Assembly (NCBI GenBank): GCA_018057825.1 | Contig: JAGPCY010000007.1 | Span: 204,058-268,057 of the forward strand | Reading direction: 5' to 3' | DNA: 64,000 nt | Source of the DNA: Kofleriaceae bacterium | GTDB lineage: Bacteria; Myxococcota_A; Polyangia; Haliangiales; Haliangiaceae | Shown here: piece after piece, positions 55,962 through 63,959 of the stretch | Layout of the letters: every line of letters starts with the position of its first letter | How positions within the stretch are numbered: position 1 is the first letter of the stretch | Made by a program: the position numbers and the translations under genes | The notes under the pieces: model-generated | Database searches by the model: none | What the model was told of the DNA's origin: nothing | What the model saw: the letters and a program-made list of their open reading frames with translations, nothing else

Positions 55962-56727
55962 GCCCCAGGTCCTGGTGGTCGCCGGCCTCGATCCGTCGGG
56001 TGGGGCCGGTCTCCTCGCCGACGTCCGGGTGTGCGCCGCCCACGGCGTCCGCCCGGTCGCGGTCGCCACCGCGCTGACCGAGCAGACCACCGAGGCGCTC
56101 TTCGCGGTCAATCCGGTCGCCCCCGAGATCGTCGGCGCGCAGCTCCGGGCGCTGGTGGCCGACGTCGAGGTCGCCGCGGTCAAGCTCGGCATGCTGGGCT
56201 CGAGCGCGATCGCCGAGCGGGTCGGGCGCACGCTGGCCTCGGTGCCGGCGCCGGTGGTGTGGGACCCGGTCGGGCGCGCGACCCGCGGCGTCGGCGTGTT
56301 CACCGACGACGAGCTGCGCGCGGTGGCCCGCCAGCTCGGCGCCGCGATCACGGTCATGACCCCCAACGCCGCGGAGGCGGCGGCCCTGGCCGGCGCGACG
56401 ATCGGCACGCTCGACGAGGCGGTCGCCGCCGGGCGCGCGATCGCCGAGCGCTACGGGACGGTCGCGGTCTTGGTCAAGGGCGGTCACTGGGGCGTCGACG
56501 CGATCGACGTCCTGGCGACCGCGGGCGCGTGCTGGACCTTCGCTGGCCCGCGGCTGCCGATCGCGGTCCCGGTTCACGGCACCGGCTGCGCGCTGTCGAC
56601 CGCGCTGGCCTGCGAGCTGGCCCGCGGCGCCACGGTCCTCGAGGCGGTGCGCCGCGCCAAGGCCTACGTCGCGGCGCGGATCGCGGCGCCGGTCCTGCCC
56701 GGCCACGGCCGACCGGCGGTCCTGTGA
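55954..56727 (+). CDS. thiD: Hydroxymethylpyrimidine (phosphate) kinase
   Basis: A 257-aa ribokinase-fold kinase of thiamine biosynthesis, phosphorylating 4-amino-5-hydroxymethyl-2-methylpyrimidine and its phosphate. Landmarks are VVAGLDPSGGAGLLAD near the start, KLGMLGSSAIAERVG, WDPVGRATRG, MTPNAAEAAALAG, VLVKGGHWG and the catalytic-anion-hole region HGTGCALSTALAC. Length is normal for a single-function ThiD. The start overlaps the dehydrogenase stop by 8 bases, and its own stop overlaps the next gene by 4 bases (GTGA). A metabolic link to glutaryl-CoA oxidation is not apparent, so the operon may be of convenience. Confidence 0.93.
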   Translation: MAEPQVLVVAGLDPSGGAGLLADVRVCAAHGVRPVAVATALTEQTTEALFAVNPVAPEIVGAQLRALVADVEVAAVKLGMLGSSAIAERVGRTLASVPAPVVWDPVGRATRGVGVFTDDELRAVARQLGAAITVMTPNAAEAAALAGATIGTLDEAVAAGRAIAERYGTVAVLVKGGHWGVDAIDVLATAGACWTFAGPRLPIAVPVHGTGCALSTALACELARGATVLEAVRRAKAYVAARIAAPVLPGHGRPAVL

Positions 56728-57677
56728 CCGGCGCGGTGCCGCGGGTCGTGATCTCGGGCGCGACCGGCCTGGTTGGGCGCCCGCTGGTGGCGGCGCTCCT
56801 GGCCGACGGCGTCGCCGTGACCGCCTGGGGCCGCGATCCCGATCGCCTGCGCGCCGCCCTGGGCGAGCGCGTCACCGCGGTGGCCGCGACCTTCGAGACC
56901 CCCGGGCCGTGGCTCGACGCCGCTCGTGGCGCCGACGCGATCGTCCACCTGGCCGGCGAGCCGATCGCCGGCGGTCGCTGGGACGCGCGGCGCAAGCAGG
57001 CGATCCGCGACTCGCGCGTCGAGTCGACCCGGGTGATCGTCGAGGCCCTGGCGAGCTGGCCGGCGGCCGAGCGCCCGAAGGCGTTGATCGTGGCGTCGGG
57101 CGCCGACTACTACCCGTTCGCCGATCGCGCCCTCGACGACGACGAGCCCTTCGATGAGCGGGCCGGCGCCGGGTCGTCGTTCCTGGCCCGGGTGTGCAAG
57201 GCCTGGGAGGCCGAGGCGGTCGCCGCCGATGCCCTGGGCGTGCGGGTCGTGCGCCTGCGCACCGGCGTCGTGATCGGTCCGGGTGGCGCGCTGGCGAAGA
57301 TGACCACGCCGTTTCGGTTGTTCGCCGGCGGGCGCATCGGCTCGGGCGAGCAGTGGTTCGCGTGGATCCATCTGGCCGACGCGGTCGCGGTGTATCGCGC
57401 GGCGATCGCCGACCCGCGGTACGTCGGTCCGATCAACCTGGTCGCGCCCGAGGCGGTGCGCAACCGCGACCTGGCCCGGGCCCTGGGGCGCGCCCTCGGT
57501 CGCCCGGCCTGGCTGCCGGTGCCGGCCTTCGCCCTCAAGGCCGCGGTCGGCGAGCTCGCCGAGTACCTGCTCGAGGGCCGCAAGGTCGTGCCGGCGGCGC
57601 TGACCAGGCTGGGGTTCTCGTACCGTTACCCGACCTTGGCCGGGGCCCTGGGCGCGGCGCTGGCGCCCGGCGCCTGA
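56724..57677 (+). CDS. TIGR01777-family SDR epimerase-like protein
   Basis: A 317-aa protein of the TIGR01777/YfcH family, an extended short-chain-dehydrogenase group with NAD(P) binding and no settled substrate. It begins VVISGATGLVGRPLVAALLADG, giving the GxxGxxG motif, and continues HLAGEPIAGGRWDARRKQAIRDSRVESTR, ASGADYYPFADR (where the active-site Tyr region lies), FLARVCKAWEAEA, RLRTGVVIGPGGALAKM, and the C-terminal FAWIHLADAV and NLVAPEAVRNRDLARALG signatures. It starts with GTG 56724, which overlaps the thiD stop. The C-terminal EGRKVVPAALTRLGFSYRYP segment is typical of the family. Confidence 0.93.
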   Translation: MTGAVPRVVISGATGLVGRPLVAALLADGVAVTAWGRDPDRLRAALGERVTAVAATFETPGPWLDAARGADAIVHLAGEPIAGGRWDARRKQAIRDSRVESTRVIVEALASWPAAERPKALIVASGADYYPFADRALDDDEPFDERAGAGSSFLARVCKAWEAEAVAADALGVRVVRLRTGVVIGPGGALAKMTTPFRLFAGGRIGSGEQWFAWIHLADAVAVYRAAIADPRYVGPINLVAPEAVRNRDLARALGRALGRPAWLPVPAFALKAAVGELAEYLLEGRKVVPAALTRLGFSYRYPTLAGALGAALAPGA

Positions 57678-57718
57678 TACCGCTGCAATACCCGACCCCG
57701 TCGAGGCGTCCTTTCGGC

Positions 57719-57943
57719 ATGTCCGCGCCGATCGCCCTGGCCGCTGTCCGCGTCCCGTGCCCGCTGTGTCGCAAGCCGATCCATCCGATCGCTGGGCGCT
57801 GTCGGCATTGCCACGGCGATGTGGTCGGCAAGGTCGCGCCCGCCCCGCCGCCGGCTCGAGCGCCGCGGGCGAGGCTGGGCTATCTGGCGGCGCTGGTCGT
57901 GACTGCGGTCGTCGCTGCGGGGCTCCAGCTCGTCGTGGTGTGA
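57719..57943 (+). CDS. Small zinc-ribbon membrane protein
   Basis: A 74-aa protein starting at ATG 57719, 41 bases after the preceding gene. An N-terminal zinc ribbon with two CxxC pairs (CPLCRKPIHPIAGRCRHCHG) is followed by a Pro/Ala-rich linker and one C-terminal membrane helix (LGYLAALVVTAVVAAGLQLVVV). Tail-anchored zinc-ribbon proteins of this size are common and mostly uncharacterised. Confidence 0.75.
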   Translation: MSAPIALAAVRVPCPLCRKPIHPIAGRCRHCHGDVVGKVAPAPPPARAPRARLGYLAALVVTAVVAAGLQLVVV

Positions 57944-58086
57944 TCGCCGGTGGACGCGCCGACAGGAGGTGCGGCGTCGCGCCACGCCTGACGCGGTGGA
58001 GGTGCCCGGGCGCACCAACGTCTGTCGATCAGACGATTGTGATTGCGTGGTCGTCGCGATCGGTCGATCGCGAGCGTGAGGGGCTC

Positions 58087-58150
58087 GCGGTTGCCCCGCA
58101 GCGGTTGCCCAGAACCTGGTTCCCCACGACCCGGTTACCCACAACCCGGG
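58087..58150. repeat. Degenerate 14-15-bp tandem repeats before a small gene
   Basis: Four to five imperfect copies of a unit with the core CGGTTNCCCCA (variants TGGTTCCCCA and CGGTTACCCA) run head to tail and end at the GGGAGG ribosome-binding site of the small gene at 58159. The tract is in the untranslated leader. Confidence 0.55.
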
Positions 58151-58158
58151 AGGTCGCC

Positions 58159-58359
58159 ATGGTCACGCTGTCGTCGACGAGGACGTTTTCGCACACCGCG
58201 CGCTTCACCCGCGCGCTCCACACCTGTCGCGCGTGCGGCGAGCCGTACAGCGCGCGGCCGGGCCCTCACCTCGGCGGGATCTACTGCCCGCGTTGTCTCG
58301 ACACCGAGCGCGATCCGGTGACGGCCGAGCACGCCTGGGACCTCGGCGGCGGCGGTTGA
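58159..58359 (+). CDS. Small zinc-ribbon protein
   Basis: A 66-aa protein from ATG 58159 with a GGGAGG ribosome-binding site 8 bases upstream. It holds two CxxC pairs 19 residues apart (TCRACGEPYSARP and YCPRCLDTERDP), the pattern of a one-zinc ribbon, and no signal or membrane segment. No family is recognised. The leader contains the tandem repeats described at 58087-58150. Confidence 0.6.
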   Translation: MVTLSSTRTFSHTARFTRALHTCRACGEPYSARPGPHLGGIYCPRCLDTERDPVTAEHAWDLGGGG

Positions 58360-58533
58360 GCTCGCGCGGAGCTGGTCAGTCGCGGCGCTCCATCGCGCCA
58401 GGAGACCGCGAGTCACCGCATGAGCGGATTTTTCCGTCATGGCTAGACCACGCGCCGCGTCGTCGACGAGGCGCCCGCGAATTCTGATGATCGCCTCACG
58501 CGAACTCTCGTAGAGTGAGCTGGGGACTGCCGG

Positions 58534-59241
58534 ATGACGATGATCGACCGCCGCCGCCATCTTCGCGTCGCGACCGACGTCGGCGTGCGCGTGCACGCGG
58601 CGCGCGCGACCATGCGCGGGCACTGCGTGGACCTATCGCGCGGCGGGCTCAGGCTCCGCCGCGACGACGACACCGCGCCATGTCCGGCGGTCGGCACCGG
58701 CGCGCTGGTCGAGCTCGCCCTCGGGCGGGCCGGCTGGGTCGCCCAGGACGGTCGGATCGTCCGCTGCGACTACGCCGACGTCGCCATCGAGTTCGCTCCC
58801 CTCGCCGAGGAGGTCGCCCGTATGATCGATGACGAGCTTCGCGCTGCTGCGGCGGCCACCAGTCGCCCGCGCCTCCTGGTGGTCGACCCATCGGCCGAAC
58901 GGCGTCACCACATCGCGGCCAAGCTGCGCGCGGCCGGCTGCGACCCCTACGAGGCGGCGACGCCGCTGGAGGCCATCGACCTGATCGATCGCTCGGCCAA
59001 CCACATCGCCGGCGTCGCGGTCGCGACCCACCTGACCCAGACCGATGGCGACGAGCTGTGCGACTTCGTGGCCGAGACCAACCCCGGCATCAAGCTGGCG
59101 TTGATCGAGGACGCGCTGGGCGGCGATCCTCACCGCCGAGCGCGCGGCGAGCATCACGTCGATCCGACCGACGACGACACCCTCGAGCGCTCGCTGCGCG
59201 GCTGGGTCGACGCCGTGCACACGCCGCCGCCGCGGCGGTGA
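58534..59241 (+). CDS. PilZ domain fused to a degenerate receiver domain
   Basis: A 235-aa protein. Residues 1-95 are a PilZ domain with RRRHLRV (R-rich cyclic-di-GMP contact) and DLSRGGLRL (the D-x-S-x-x-G motif) intact. Residues about 110-225 have the alternating strand-helix order of a response-regulator receiver (RLLVVDPSAERRHHIAAKLRAAGCDPYEA), but the strand that should end in the phosphorylatable Asp reads IAGVAVATHL without it, and the switch Thr/Lys region is also changed. It is therefore probably a pseudoreceiver used for protein contact. The start ATG 58534 gives MIDRRRHLR almost at once, as usual for PilZ. Confidence 0.85.
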   Translation: MTMIDRRRHLRVATDVGVRVHAARATMRGHCVDLSRGGLRLRRDDDTAPCPAVGTGALVELALGRAGWVAQDGRIVRCDYADVAIEFAPLAEEVARMIDDELRAAAAATSRPRLLVVDPSAERRHHIAAKLRAAGCDPYEAATPLEAIDLIDRSANHIAGVAVATHLTQTDGDELCDFVAETNPGIKLALIEDALGGDPHRRARGEHHVDPTDDDTLERSLRGWVDAVHTPPPRR

Positions 59242-59336
59242 ACCCCGGGCGGCCGGCGCCGCGCACGTGGGGAGGACCTGACGGCGACCGCCGCGTTTCT
59301 GACGATCGTGGCCGCGGTCCACCGGGCGCGCAGGCG

Positions 59337-60008
59337 TCAGCGCGACGGCGGGGCGATGATGAGGTCCTGGGTGATGGTCGTGGACGCGTCGCGCAGCGCC
59401 GGGTCGCTCAGCAGCTCGACCTCGAGCTGGCCCCGCTCGGCCTCGGTCCACGGCGACACGTAGGTGCGCGCAGGCTGCCACGTGATCGAGCCGCCCGTGG
59501 AGGACCGGTTGCCGGACAGGTCACGGCCGGCCGATTCCCAGCGCACGGCGACCGACCTCGGGGTGAAGCCGGCGTTGCACAACGAGGTGAAGTCCGTCAG
59601 CTCGCTGACGCGGCCGATCAGGTACAGGCCGTCGCTCCGCTGCTGGCCGGGGGCGCCGCGCTGGCTCGTGGTCTGGGGAAAGAACGTGAGTGTGCTCACC
59701 TGGGTCAGCTCGGGCTCGGCATCGAAGTCGTGACAGGTCACCACCACCGTCTCGGTCGTCGACAGCGAGCCGGCACCGCCGCGGTCGAGGATGAAGGGCA
59801 CCAGCACCACATCGCCGGTCAGCGAGACGTGGGAGGAGGAGCCGAGGTCGATCCGTTCTTCGCCGTCGATCCACATCCGGGTGCCGACGATCGGGACGGT
59901 GCGATCCAGACCGGCCTGGGGCACGGTGACGGTCGAGAACTCGGAGCAGTCGGTGAAGCCAGCGAGGGGGACGAGCGCGGTGAGCCACAAGAGATGTTTG
60001 GGGTGCAT
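59337..60008 (-). CDS. Secreted protein of unknown function
   Basis: A 223-aa exported protein with a signal peptide (LLWLTALVPLAGFTDC); a Cys directly after it (FTDC) makes a lipoprotein possible, although the lipobox is poor. The mature part is beta-rich with a strand pair VGTRMWIDGEERIDLG and VVLVPFILD, then VVVTCHDFD and SLCNAGFTP, where two Cys may form a disulfide. No family is recognised. It is divergent from the large membrane protein across a 203-bp gap. Confidence 0.72.
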   Translation of the reverse strand: MHPKHLLWLTALVPLAGFTDCSEFSTVTVPQAGLDRTVPIVGTRMWIDGEERIDLGSSSHVSLTGDVVLVPFILDRGGAGSLSTTETVVVTCHDFDAEPELTQVSTLTFFPQTTSQRGAPGQQRSDGLYLIGRVSELTDFTSLCNAGFTPRSVAVRWESAGRDLSGNRSSTGGSITWQPARTYVSPWTEAERGQLEVELLSDPALRDASTTITQDLIIAPPSR

Positions 60009-60211
60009 GGGCCGGCGCGCTGCAAGGCCGAGGCCGGTCGCGGGCCGTGGGCTGTCTCGTCGCCGCCGACGCGCTGGACGTGACCGCGCGCACGCTCGCC
60101 GACCGATGGCCGCGAAGCCGGTCCGCGCCAGGCGACGACGTCGATGCGACTTTCGGCGGCGACCGGCATCGGTCGTCCGAGGCCCCGCGACCGGGCCTCG
60201 CGGAGACCGTC

Positions 60212-62065
60212 ATGCAGCACCGTCTGAGCCGTCTGAGCCCTCGCTCCTTCCCCGATTCCCTCGTCCGTCCGCTGCGCCCGCGCGCGGCGCGCTGGCCCCT
60301 CGCCCTCGGGGCGATCGTGGCCGCCGTCGCGCTGTGGTGGACCGGCCCGACGCGCGCGTTCGCCCAGTCCGATGACGAGCCGGCGGCCGAGCCCGAGGCT
60401 CCCGACCAGCCGGCGGCGGCGGAGCCCGACGGCCCCGACCAGCCGGCGGCGGCGGAGCCCGAGCCCGACGCTCCCGACCAGCCGGCGGCAGCGGCCGAGC
60501 CCGACGCACCCGATCAGCCAGCGGCGCCCGAGCCCGACGCCCCCGACGACGCCCCGGCCGCCGCGCCGGCCGCCGACGAGCCTGCCGCCCTCGAGTACGA
60601 CGCCGACGGCGATGGCGTCTACGACCCCGAGGAGGCCGCCCTGGGCGCCGCCTACGCCGAGGCCTACGCCGGCATCCCCGAGGAGGTCACCCCGGTCGAG
60701 CCCGGCCAGGCCGACCTCGCGGAGCTCATGGAGACGGCGATGTCGACCGAGGAGTTTCGCGCCTTGGTCGCGCTGGCCAAGCGGAAGGTCCTCACCCGCC
60801 TGTCCGACAAGATGGCGACCAAGCAGGCCGAGCGCATGGACAAGATCTCGTGGCTCATCTTTCTGTTCAGCCTGGCGGGAGTCCTCCTCCTCGCCACGCC
60901 GCTGGTGCTGCGCCGCCGCTACCCCGGACAGGGCGCGCGGATGTTCAAGTTCTCGGCCCTGGCCGCGGTCACCTTCGTCGTCACCGTCAACCTGTTCGGC
61001 ATGGTCGTCGTCGGCATGCGCGGCGTCCAGGGCGCGCTCGGCGAGCAGACCAACCCGCAGCTCCGGGTCGCCGAGGGCTTCTTCGAGGCTCTCCACCGCA
61101 ACGCCGATCAGTACCGGCCCCTGGCCAAGCAGCTCTTCGGCCCGACCCTGCGCAGCCTCGACGAGGGCGGCGATCAGCAGCCGGCGGCGGCGCTCCTCGA
61201 GAACGGCAGCAAGCTCATCGCCAAGGCCCAGTCCTTCGCGCGCGTCGCCAAGGTCTTCAAGAAGGTCGACTTCGCCTTCGCGCTCCTGCCGATCGTGCTC
61301 CTCGGCGTGACCCTGGTGGTCTTCATCCTCGCCATCAAGCCGACGCTGATCGAGATCATCACCATGCCGGCGCGGATGGCCGCCGGGACCCAGACCTCGG
61401 CGATGGCGACCGTCAAGCTGGCGCTGCGCCGGTTGGGCGGCGAGGTCGGCGCCACCGCCTGCACGCTCGGGGTGCTGTTCGCGCTGACCCTGTGGTCGGC
61501 GACGATCCTGGGCCGGCTCTTGCCGCTGGCGGTCGACTCCCTCATCCAGTTCTTCTCGGCCGCGGTCCTGTACCTCCAGCTCGACGCCGCCGCGTCCTCA
61601 GGCGTGGTGTTCGCGTGCCTGTTCGGGGTCGTCTTGTTCCTGGTCTTGAACCTCGCCGCGATCGTGCTGTCGAGCGCGTTCTACCTGGGCAAGGCCCAGA
61701 AGATCTTCCAGGCGCGGTGGAACGGCGGCGTGCCGCTGGCCAGCCACGCGCGGTTCTGGACGTGGGGCACCGCCAGCGTGATCGCGGCTCAGCTCATCCC
61801 GATCGGCTTCATGTACGCCGGCTGGAAGGCCGTCGACTGGTTCGCCGGCAAGATGATCGGCGACGGCACCGACATCCACTGGAAGACCCTGTTCCTCGGC
61901 GGCGTCGCGATCCTGGTGCTCGGCTTCGCGGTCGTGTTCTGGGCCGCCCGCGGCGTCAAGGCGCTCGTGTTCCTGGCCCGCTACAAGGTCGCGCCGCCCG
62001 TCGCTGCGTCGCCGGCCTCCGCAGAGGCGCCGCCCGTGCCGTCCGCGCCCCGCGCCGCCTGGTAG
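60212..62065 (+). CDS. Large multi-pass membrane protein with acidic repeat linker
   Basis: A 617-aa protein. Residues 28-50 are a signal-like segment (WPLALGAIVAAVALWWTGPTRAFA). A linker rich in Ala, Pro, Asp and Glu follows (about 52-130), built from repeats of a APDQPAA-type unit, then a DADGDGVYDPEEA loop that resembles a calcium-binding thrombospondin-type-3 motif. Thereafter come about seven membrane segments (for example ISWLIFLFSLAGVLLLATPLVL, FALLPIVLLGVTLVVFILAI, SGVVFACLFGVVLFLVLNLAAIVL, TLFLGGVAILVLGFAVVFWAA). ATG 60212 is used because the upstream part of the frame lacks a ribosome-binding site and hydrophobic start. Function unknown. Confidence 0.75.
   Translation: MQHRLSRLSPRSFPDSLVRPLRPRAARWPLALGAIVAAVALWWTGPTRAFAQSDDEPAAEPEAPDQPAAAEPDGPDQPAAAEPEPDAPDQPAAAAEPDAPDQPAAPEPDAPDDAPAAAPAADEPAALEYDADGDGVYDPEEAALGAAYAEAYAGIPEEVTPVEPGQADLAELMETAMSTEEFRALVALAKRKVLTRLSDKMATKQAERMDKISWLIFLFSLAGVLLLATPLVLRRRYPGQGARMFKFSALAAVTFVVTVNLFGMVVVGMRGVQGALGEQTNPQLRVAEGFFEALHRNADQYRPLAKQLFGPTLRSLDEGGDQQPAAALLENGSKLIAKAQSFARVAKVFKKVDFAFALLPIVLLGVTLVVFILAIKPTLIEIITMPARMAAGTQTSAMATVKLALRRLGGEVGATACTLGVLFALTLWSATILGRLLPLAVDSLIQFFSAAVLYLQLDAAASSGVVFACLFGVVLFLVLNLAAIVLSSAFYLGKAQKIFQARWNGGVPLASHARFWTWGTASVIAAQLIPIGFMYAGWKAVDWFAGKMIGDGTDIHWKTLFLGGVAILVLGFAVVFWAARGVKALVFLARYKVAPPVAASPASAEAPPVPSAPRAAW
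60395..60545. repeat. In-frame repeats encoding an acidic Ala/Pro linker
   Basis: Four to five imperfect units of about 30-36 bp, each containing CCCGACCAGCCGGCGGC or a close variant, encode a Pro-Asp-Gln-Pro-Ala-Ala linker in the membrane protein. Units differ in length by multiples of three, so the frame is kept. Confidence 0.75.
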
Positions 62066-62108
62066 CCGCGGAGCCTCGCGTCGTCGGTCGGGCCCGGGCC
62101 GCGGCCGT

Positions 62109-62327
62109 TCACTCGTCGGGCGGGGCGTCGGCGGCGGCGCGCGCGGCGGCCGCGCGGTCGTGATAGCGCGCGCGGCGGGCGGCGTCGCCCTCGCGCTCGG
62201 CGGCGCGTTGCCACTGGCGACCGGCCTCGAGCCAGCCCTGGGTGCGCGCCGACGCGTCCTGGGCGTCGATCGCCTTCTGCTCCGCCGCCTCTGCCTTGGC
62301 CACGTGGGGGTTCTTGCCGAAGCTCAT
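62109..62327 (-). CDS. Small charged protein
   Basis: A 72-aa protein starting at ATG 62327. It reads MSFGKNPHVAKAEAAEQKAIDAQDASAR followed by an Arg/Ala-rich helix (WQRAAEREGDAARRARYHDRAAAARAAAD) and an acidic end. It is soluble and helical. Similar short proteins beginning MSFGKNPHVAKA occur in myxobacteria, but no function is known to me. It is convergent with the membrane-protein gene. Confidence 0.7.
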   Translation of the reverse strand: MSFGKNPHVAKAEAAEQKAIDAQDASARTQGWLEAGRQWQRAAEREGDAARRARYHDRAAAARAAADAPPDE

Positions 62328-62540
62328 GCCCCACCATCCACCCCGCCTCTGACGTTGGCGCGTCCCGGGCCCGCGCGCCCGCGGACCCCGCTGGCCTCGC
62401 GTGTATCGGCCTGCGTCACCTGGTCGACCCATGGCCGAGTCCCTGCCCCGGGTTCTCAGGCCGAGCCGCAGGTCGACCTGGCTAACCGTCAGACGTGCTT
62501 GCACGTATCTCCGCATTGTGATTACCGTCAGCCAGGCCTC

Positions 62541-62790
62541 TCTAGAAGGAGAGTGTATGGGCTGCTAGCGCGGCCCGACCTGTTCGTTGAAATTGCCGAG
62601 CGGTCAGCAAGCATTCCTCGAGATCAAGACTGGTGCCTCGGCGGGCTTGACGCCGAATCAGACGGCGGCCTTCCCGCAAGTCTCGATGCAGGGTGGCATT
62701 CCGCGAGGCGCTAACGCCGCTACCGCTGGCCTGACCCCGGGAGTCCCCATTGGGCCCGCCGGTCTGGACGGTTCACTACCCATGGCCGCT
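62541..62790 (+). pseudogene. Frameshifted C-terminal fragment of a polymorphic toxin (PD-(D/E)XK nuclease type)
   Basis: One frame gives RRVYGLLARPDLFVE and the next, after what looks like one extra A near 62591, gives LPSGQQAFLEIKTGASAGLTPNQ and onward to GGIPRGANAATAGLTPGVPIGPAG. Removing that base would join them into VELPSGQQAFLEIKTG, the strand-turn-strand with E-x-K that marks restriction-endonuclease-like toxin tips, in which the GGIPxGxNAxxAG ending is also typical. No start codon with a ribosome-binding site and no trafficking or RHS domain precede it, so this is a displaced tip. The frameshift and family are inference from motif continuity. Confidence 0.6.
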
Positions 62791-62797
62791 ACCATGA

Positions 62798-62950
62798 CGC
62801 CCCGTCGCAGCGTTCCTCGCGGGAGATGTGGAGCAGGCGCGCGCACTGCTGGACGTTGCGCTTGCGGCCATCGGGGCGCGGACTGACCTCGCCGCGGCGG
62901 ACTTCAGGAGATTCGCGGAGTCGCTCCGCGGCCGGCTGCCGCCTCCGTGA
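62798..62950 (+). pseudogene. 50-codon open remnant, possibly a decayed immunity gene
   Basis: After a TGA at 62795 an open frame reads RPVAAFLAGDVEQARALLDVALAAIGARTDLAAADFRRF and ends ESLRGRLPPP before TGA. It looks like the amphipathic helices of a small cytoplasmic protein but has no start codon. Its place directly after the toxin-tip fragment is where an immunity gene would be. Weak evidence. Confidence 0.35.
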
Positions 62951-62976
62951 TCCCAGTAGCGCGCGATCAGTCGTCC

Positions 62977-63066
62977 GAACCCGAACCCGAACCCGAGACC
63001 GAGACCGAACCCGAACCCGAACCCGAGACCGAACCCGAACCCGAACCCGAACCCGAACCCAGACCG
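62977..63066. repeat. Hexanucleotide array (GAACCC/GAGACC type)
   Basis: Fifteen hexamers, mostly GAACCC with runs of GAGACC, on the plus strand. It is the GAACCC-rich variant of the intergenic array family, here in the toxin-remnant patch. Confidence 0.9.
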
Positions 63067-63161
63067 ATGTCCGCAGGGCGTGCTACATGACGACTACGTC
63101 CGTGCGTTGCACGCCCACGCTGGAGTCGATATCGCGTATGATCCATTGTGAAGATGTATCC

Positions 63162-63195
63162 GGGGGCGGCCGAACCGGGGTCGTTTCGGGAGGCA
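63162..63195. repeat. First copy of the flanking repeat (core CCGAACCGGGG + TCGTTTCGGGAGGCA)
   Basis: A 34-bp segment whose core recurs three times after the 85-aa gene. Together with the copies at 63623-63804 it brackets that gene in direct orientation. Confidence 0.85.
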
Positions 63196-63312
63196 CGAAG
63201 TCGACGTTGTGGGTCTCGGTGCCCGACAGGTAGCACCCAACATCTGGCTGATCGAGAGTGAGGCGGGCCTGAGCATAGGCGGCCGCGTCGTTCGATCGGG
63301 AGCGACGCTGCC

Positions 63313-63570
63313 ATGAAGCGGTACTTCAAGCGCGAGGCCGAATCTGAGTTCGGCGCTGGTACGGCCTTTCTGGAGATCACCAACGGCTGGCCGAGCCGCC
63401 AGGTCGAGGTCTACGGTGCGACCTGGCAGTGGGGGGATGAGGCGCACCCGGATCACTTGGCGGATCAGCCGCTGGACGTTCTCGATCTCGGCGCGGAGCA
63501 CGAGATCTCGGTGGCTGAATTCGAGCGGATGTGGAGCGAGGCTCTCGAGCGATGCCGACCGCATTCGTGA
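63313..63570 (+). CDS. Small protein, possible immunity-type
   Basis: An 85-aa cytoplasmic protein starting at ATG 63313. It reads MKRYFKREAESEFGAGTAFLEITNGWPSRQVEVYGATW..., followed by HPDHLADQPLDVLDLGAEHEISVAEFERMWSEALERC. The compact alpha/beta pattern, with an N-terminal strand pair containing GWPxRQVEVYG and a C-terminal helix FERMWSEAL, is that of small proteins found downstream of RHS-type toxins, but I cannot name a family. It lies 550 bp after the decayed toxin tip and is bracketed by direct repeats. An independent small protein is the alternative. Confidence 0.7.
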   Translation: MKRYFKREAESEFGAGTAFLEITNGWPSRQVEVYGATWQWGDEAHPDHLADQPLDVLDLGAEHEISVAEFERMWSEALERCRPHS

Positions 63571-63959
63571 AGGGCGACCTGTTCGAAGCGGGGGCGACCG
63601 GGCGACCGGGGGCGACCGAACCGGGGGCGACCGAACCGGGGGTCGTTTCGGGAGGCAGGCGTGGCGGGCGGGGCGGCCGAACCGGGGGGCGGCCGAACCG
63701 GGGGCGGCCGAACCGGGCGGCCGAACCGGGGGTCGTTTCGGGAGGCAGGCGTGGCGGAACCGGGCGGCCGAACCGGGGGTCGTTTCGGGAGGCAGGCGTG
63801 GCGGGGCGGGGCGCGGCCGGCGCGGCGGGCCGGGAGAGGGGCGGGCGCGACGGGGCGCGGCGGCGGCGAAACCGCCGGATCGGCCACGCCGCGACGGCGC
63901 GTGCGGGGGGCACGCGCTGGGCGGCGGACCGGGGCGGTCGTCACGCGACGGCGGCGACG
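63571..63959. repeat. Repeat-rich gap with three more copies of the flanking repeat
   Basis: Short GGGGGCGACCGAA-type units (63589-63640) lead into copies of the CCGAACCGGGGG/TCGTTTCGGGAGGCAGGCGTGGCGG repeat at 63623-63669, 63717-63758 and 63763-63804. The last two are almost identical and nearly adjacent. Beyond 63810 the sequence is G-rich without structure I can name. The many overlapping frames here are artefacts of composition. Confidence 0.8.

Larger units (their letters stand above)
62328..63312. other. Accessory patch without intact genes
   Basis: The segment holds a frameshifted toxin-tip remnant, a 50-codon open remnant, a hexamer array and one copy of a repeat that recurs after the next gene. 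The stretch 62328-62540 and the stretch 63070-63160 show nothing that I can assign. Confidence 0.6.

Noticed and set aside
63465..63944. Pro/Arg-rich open frames on the minus strand at the right end
   Set aside because: They translate the direct repeats (SRNDPRFGRP-type runs) and have no ribosome-binding site or recognisable domain.
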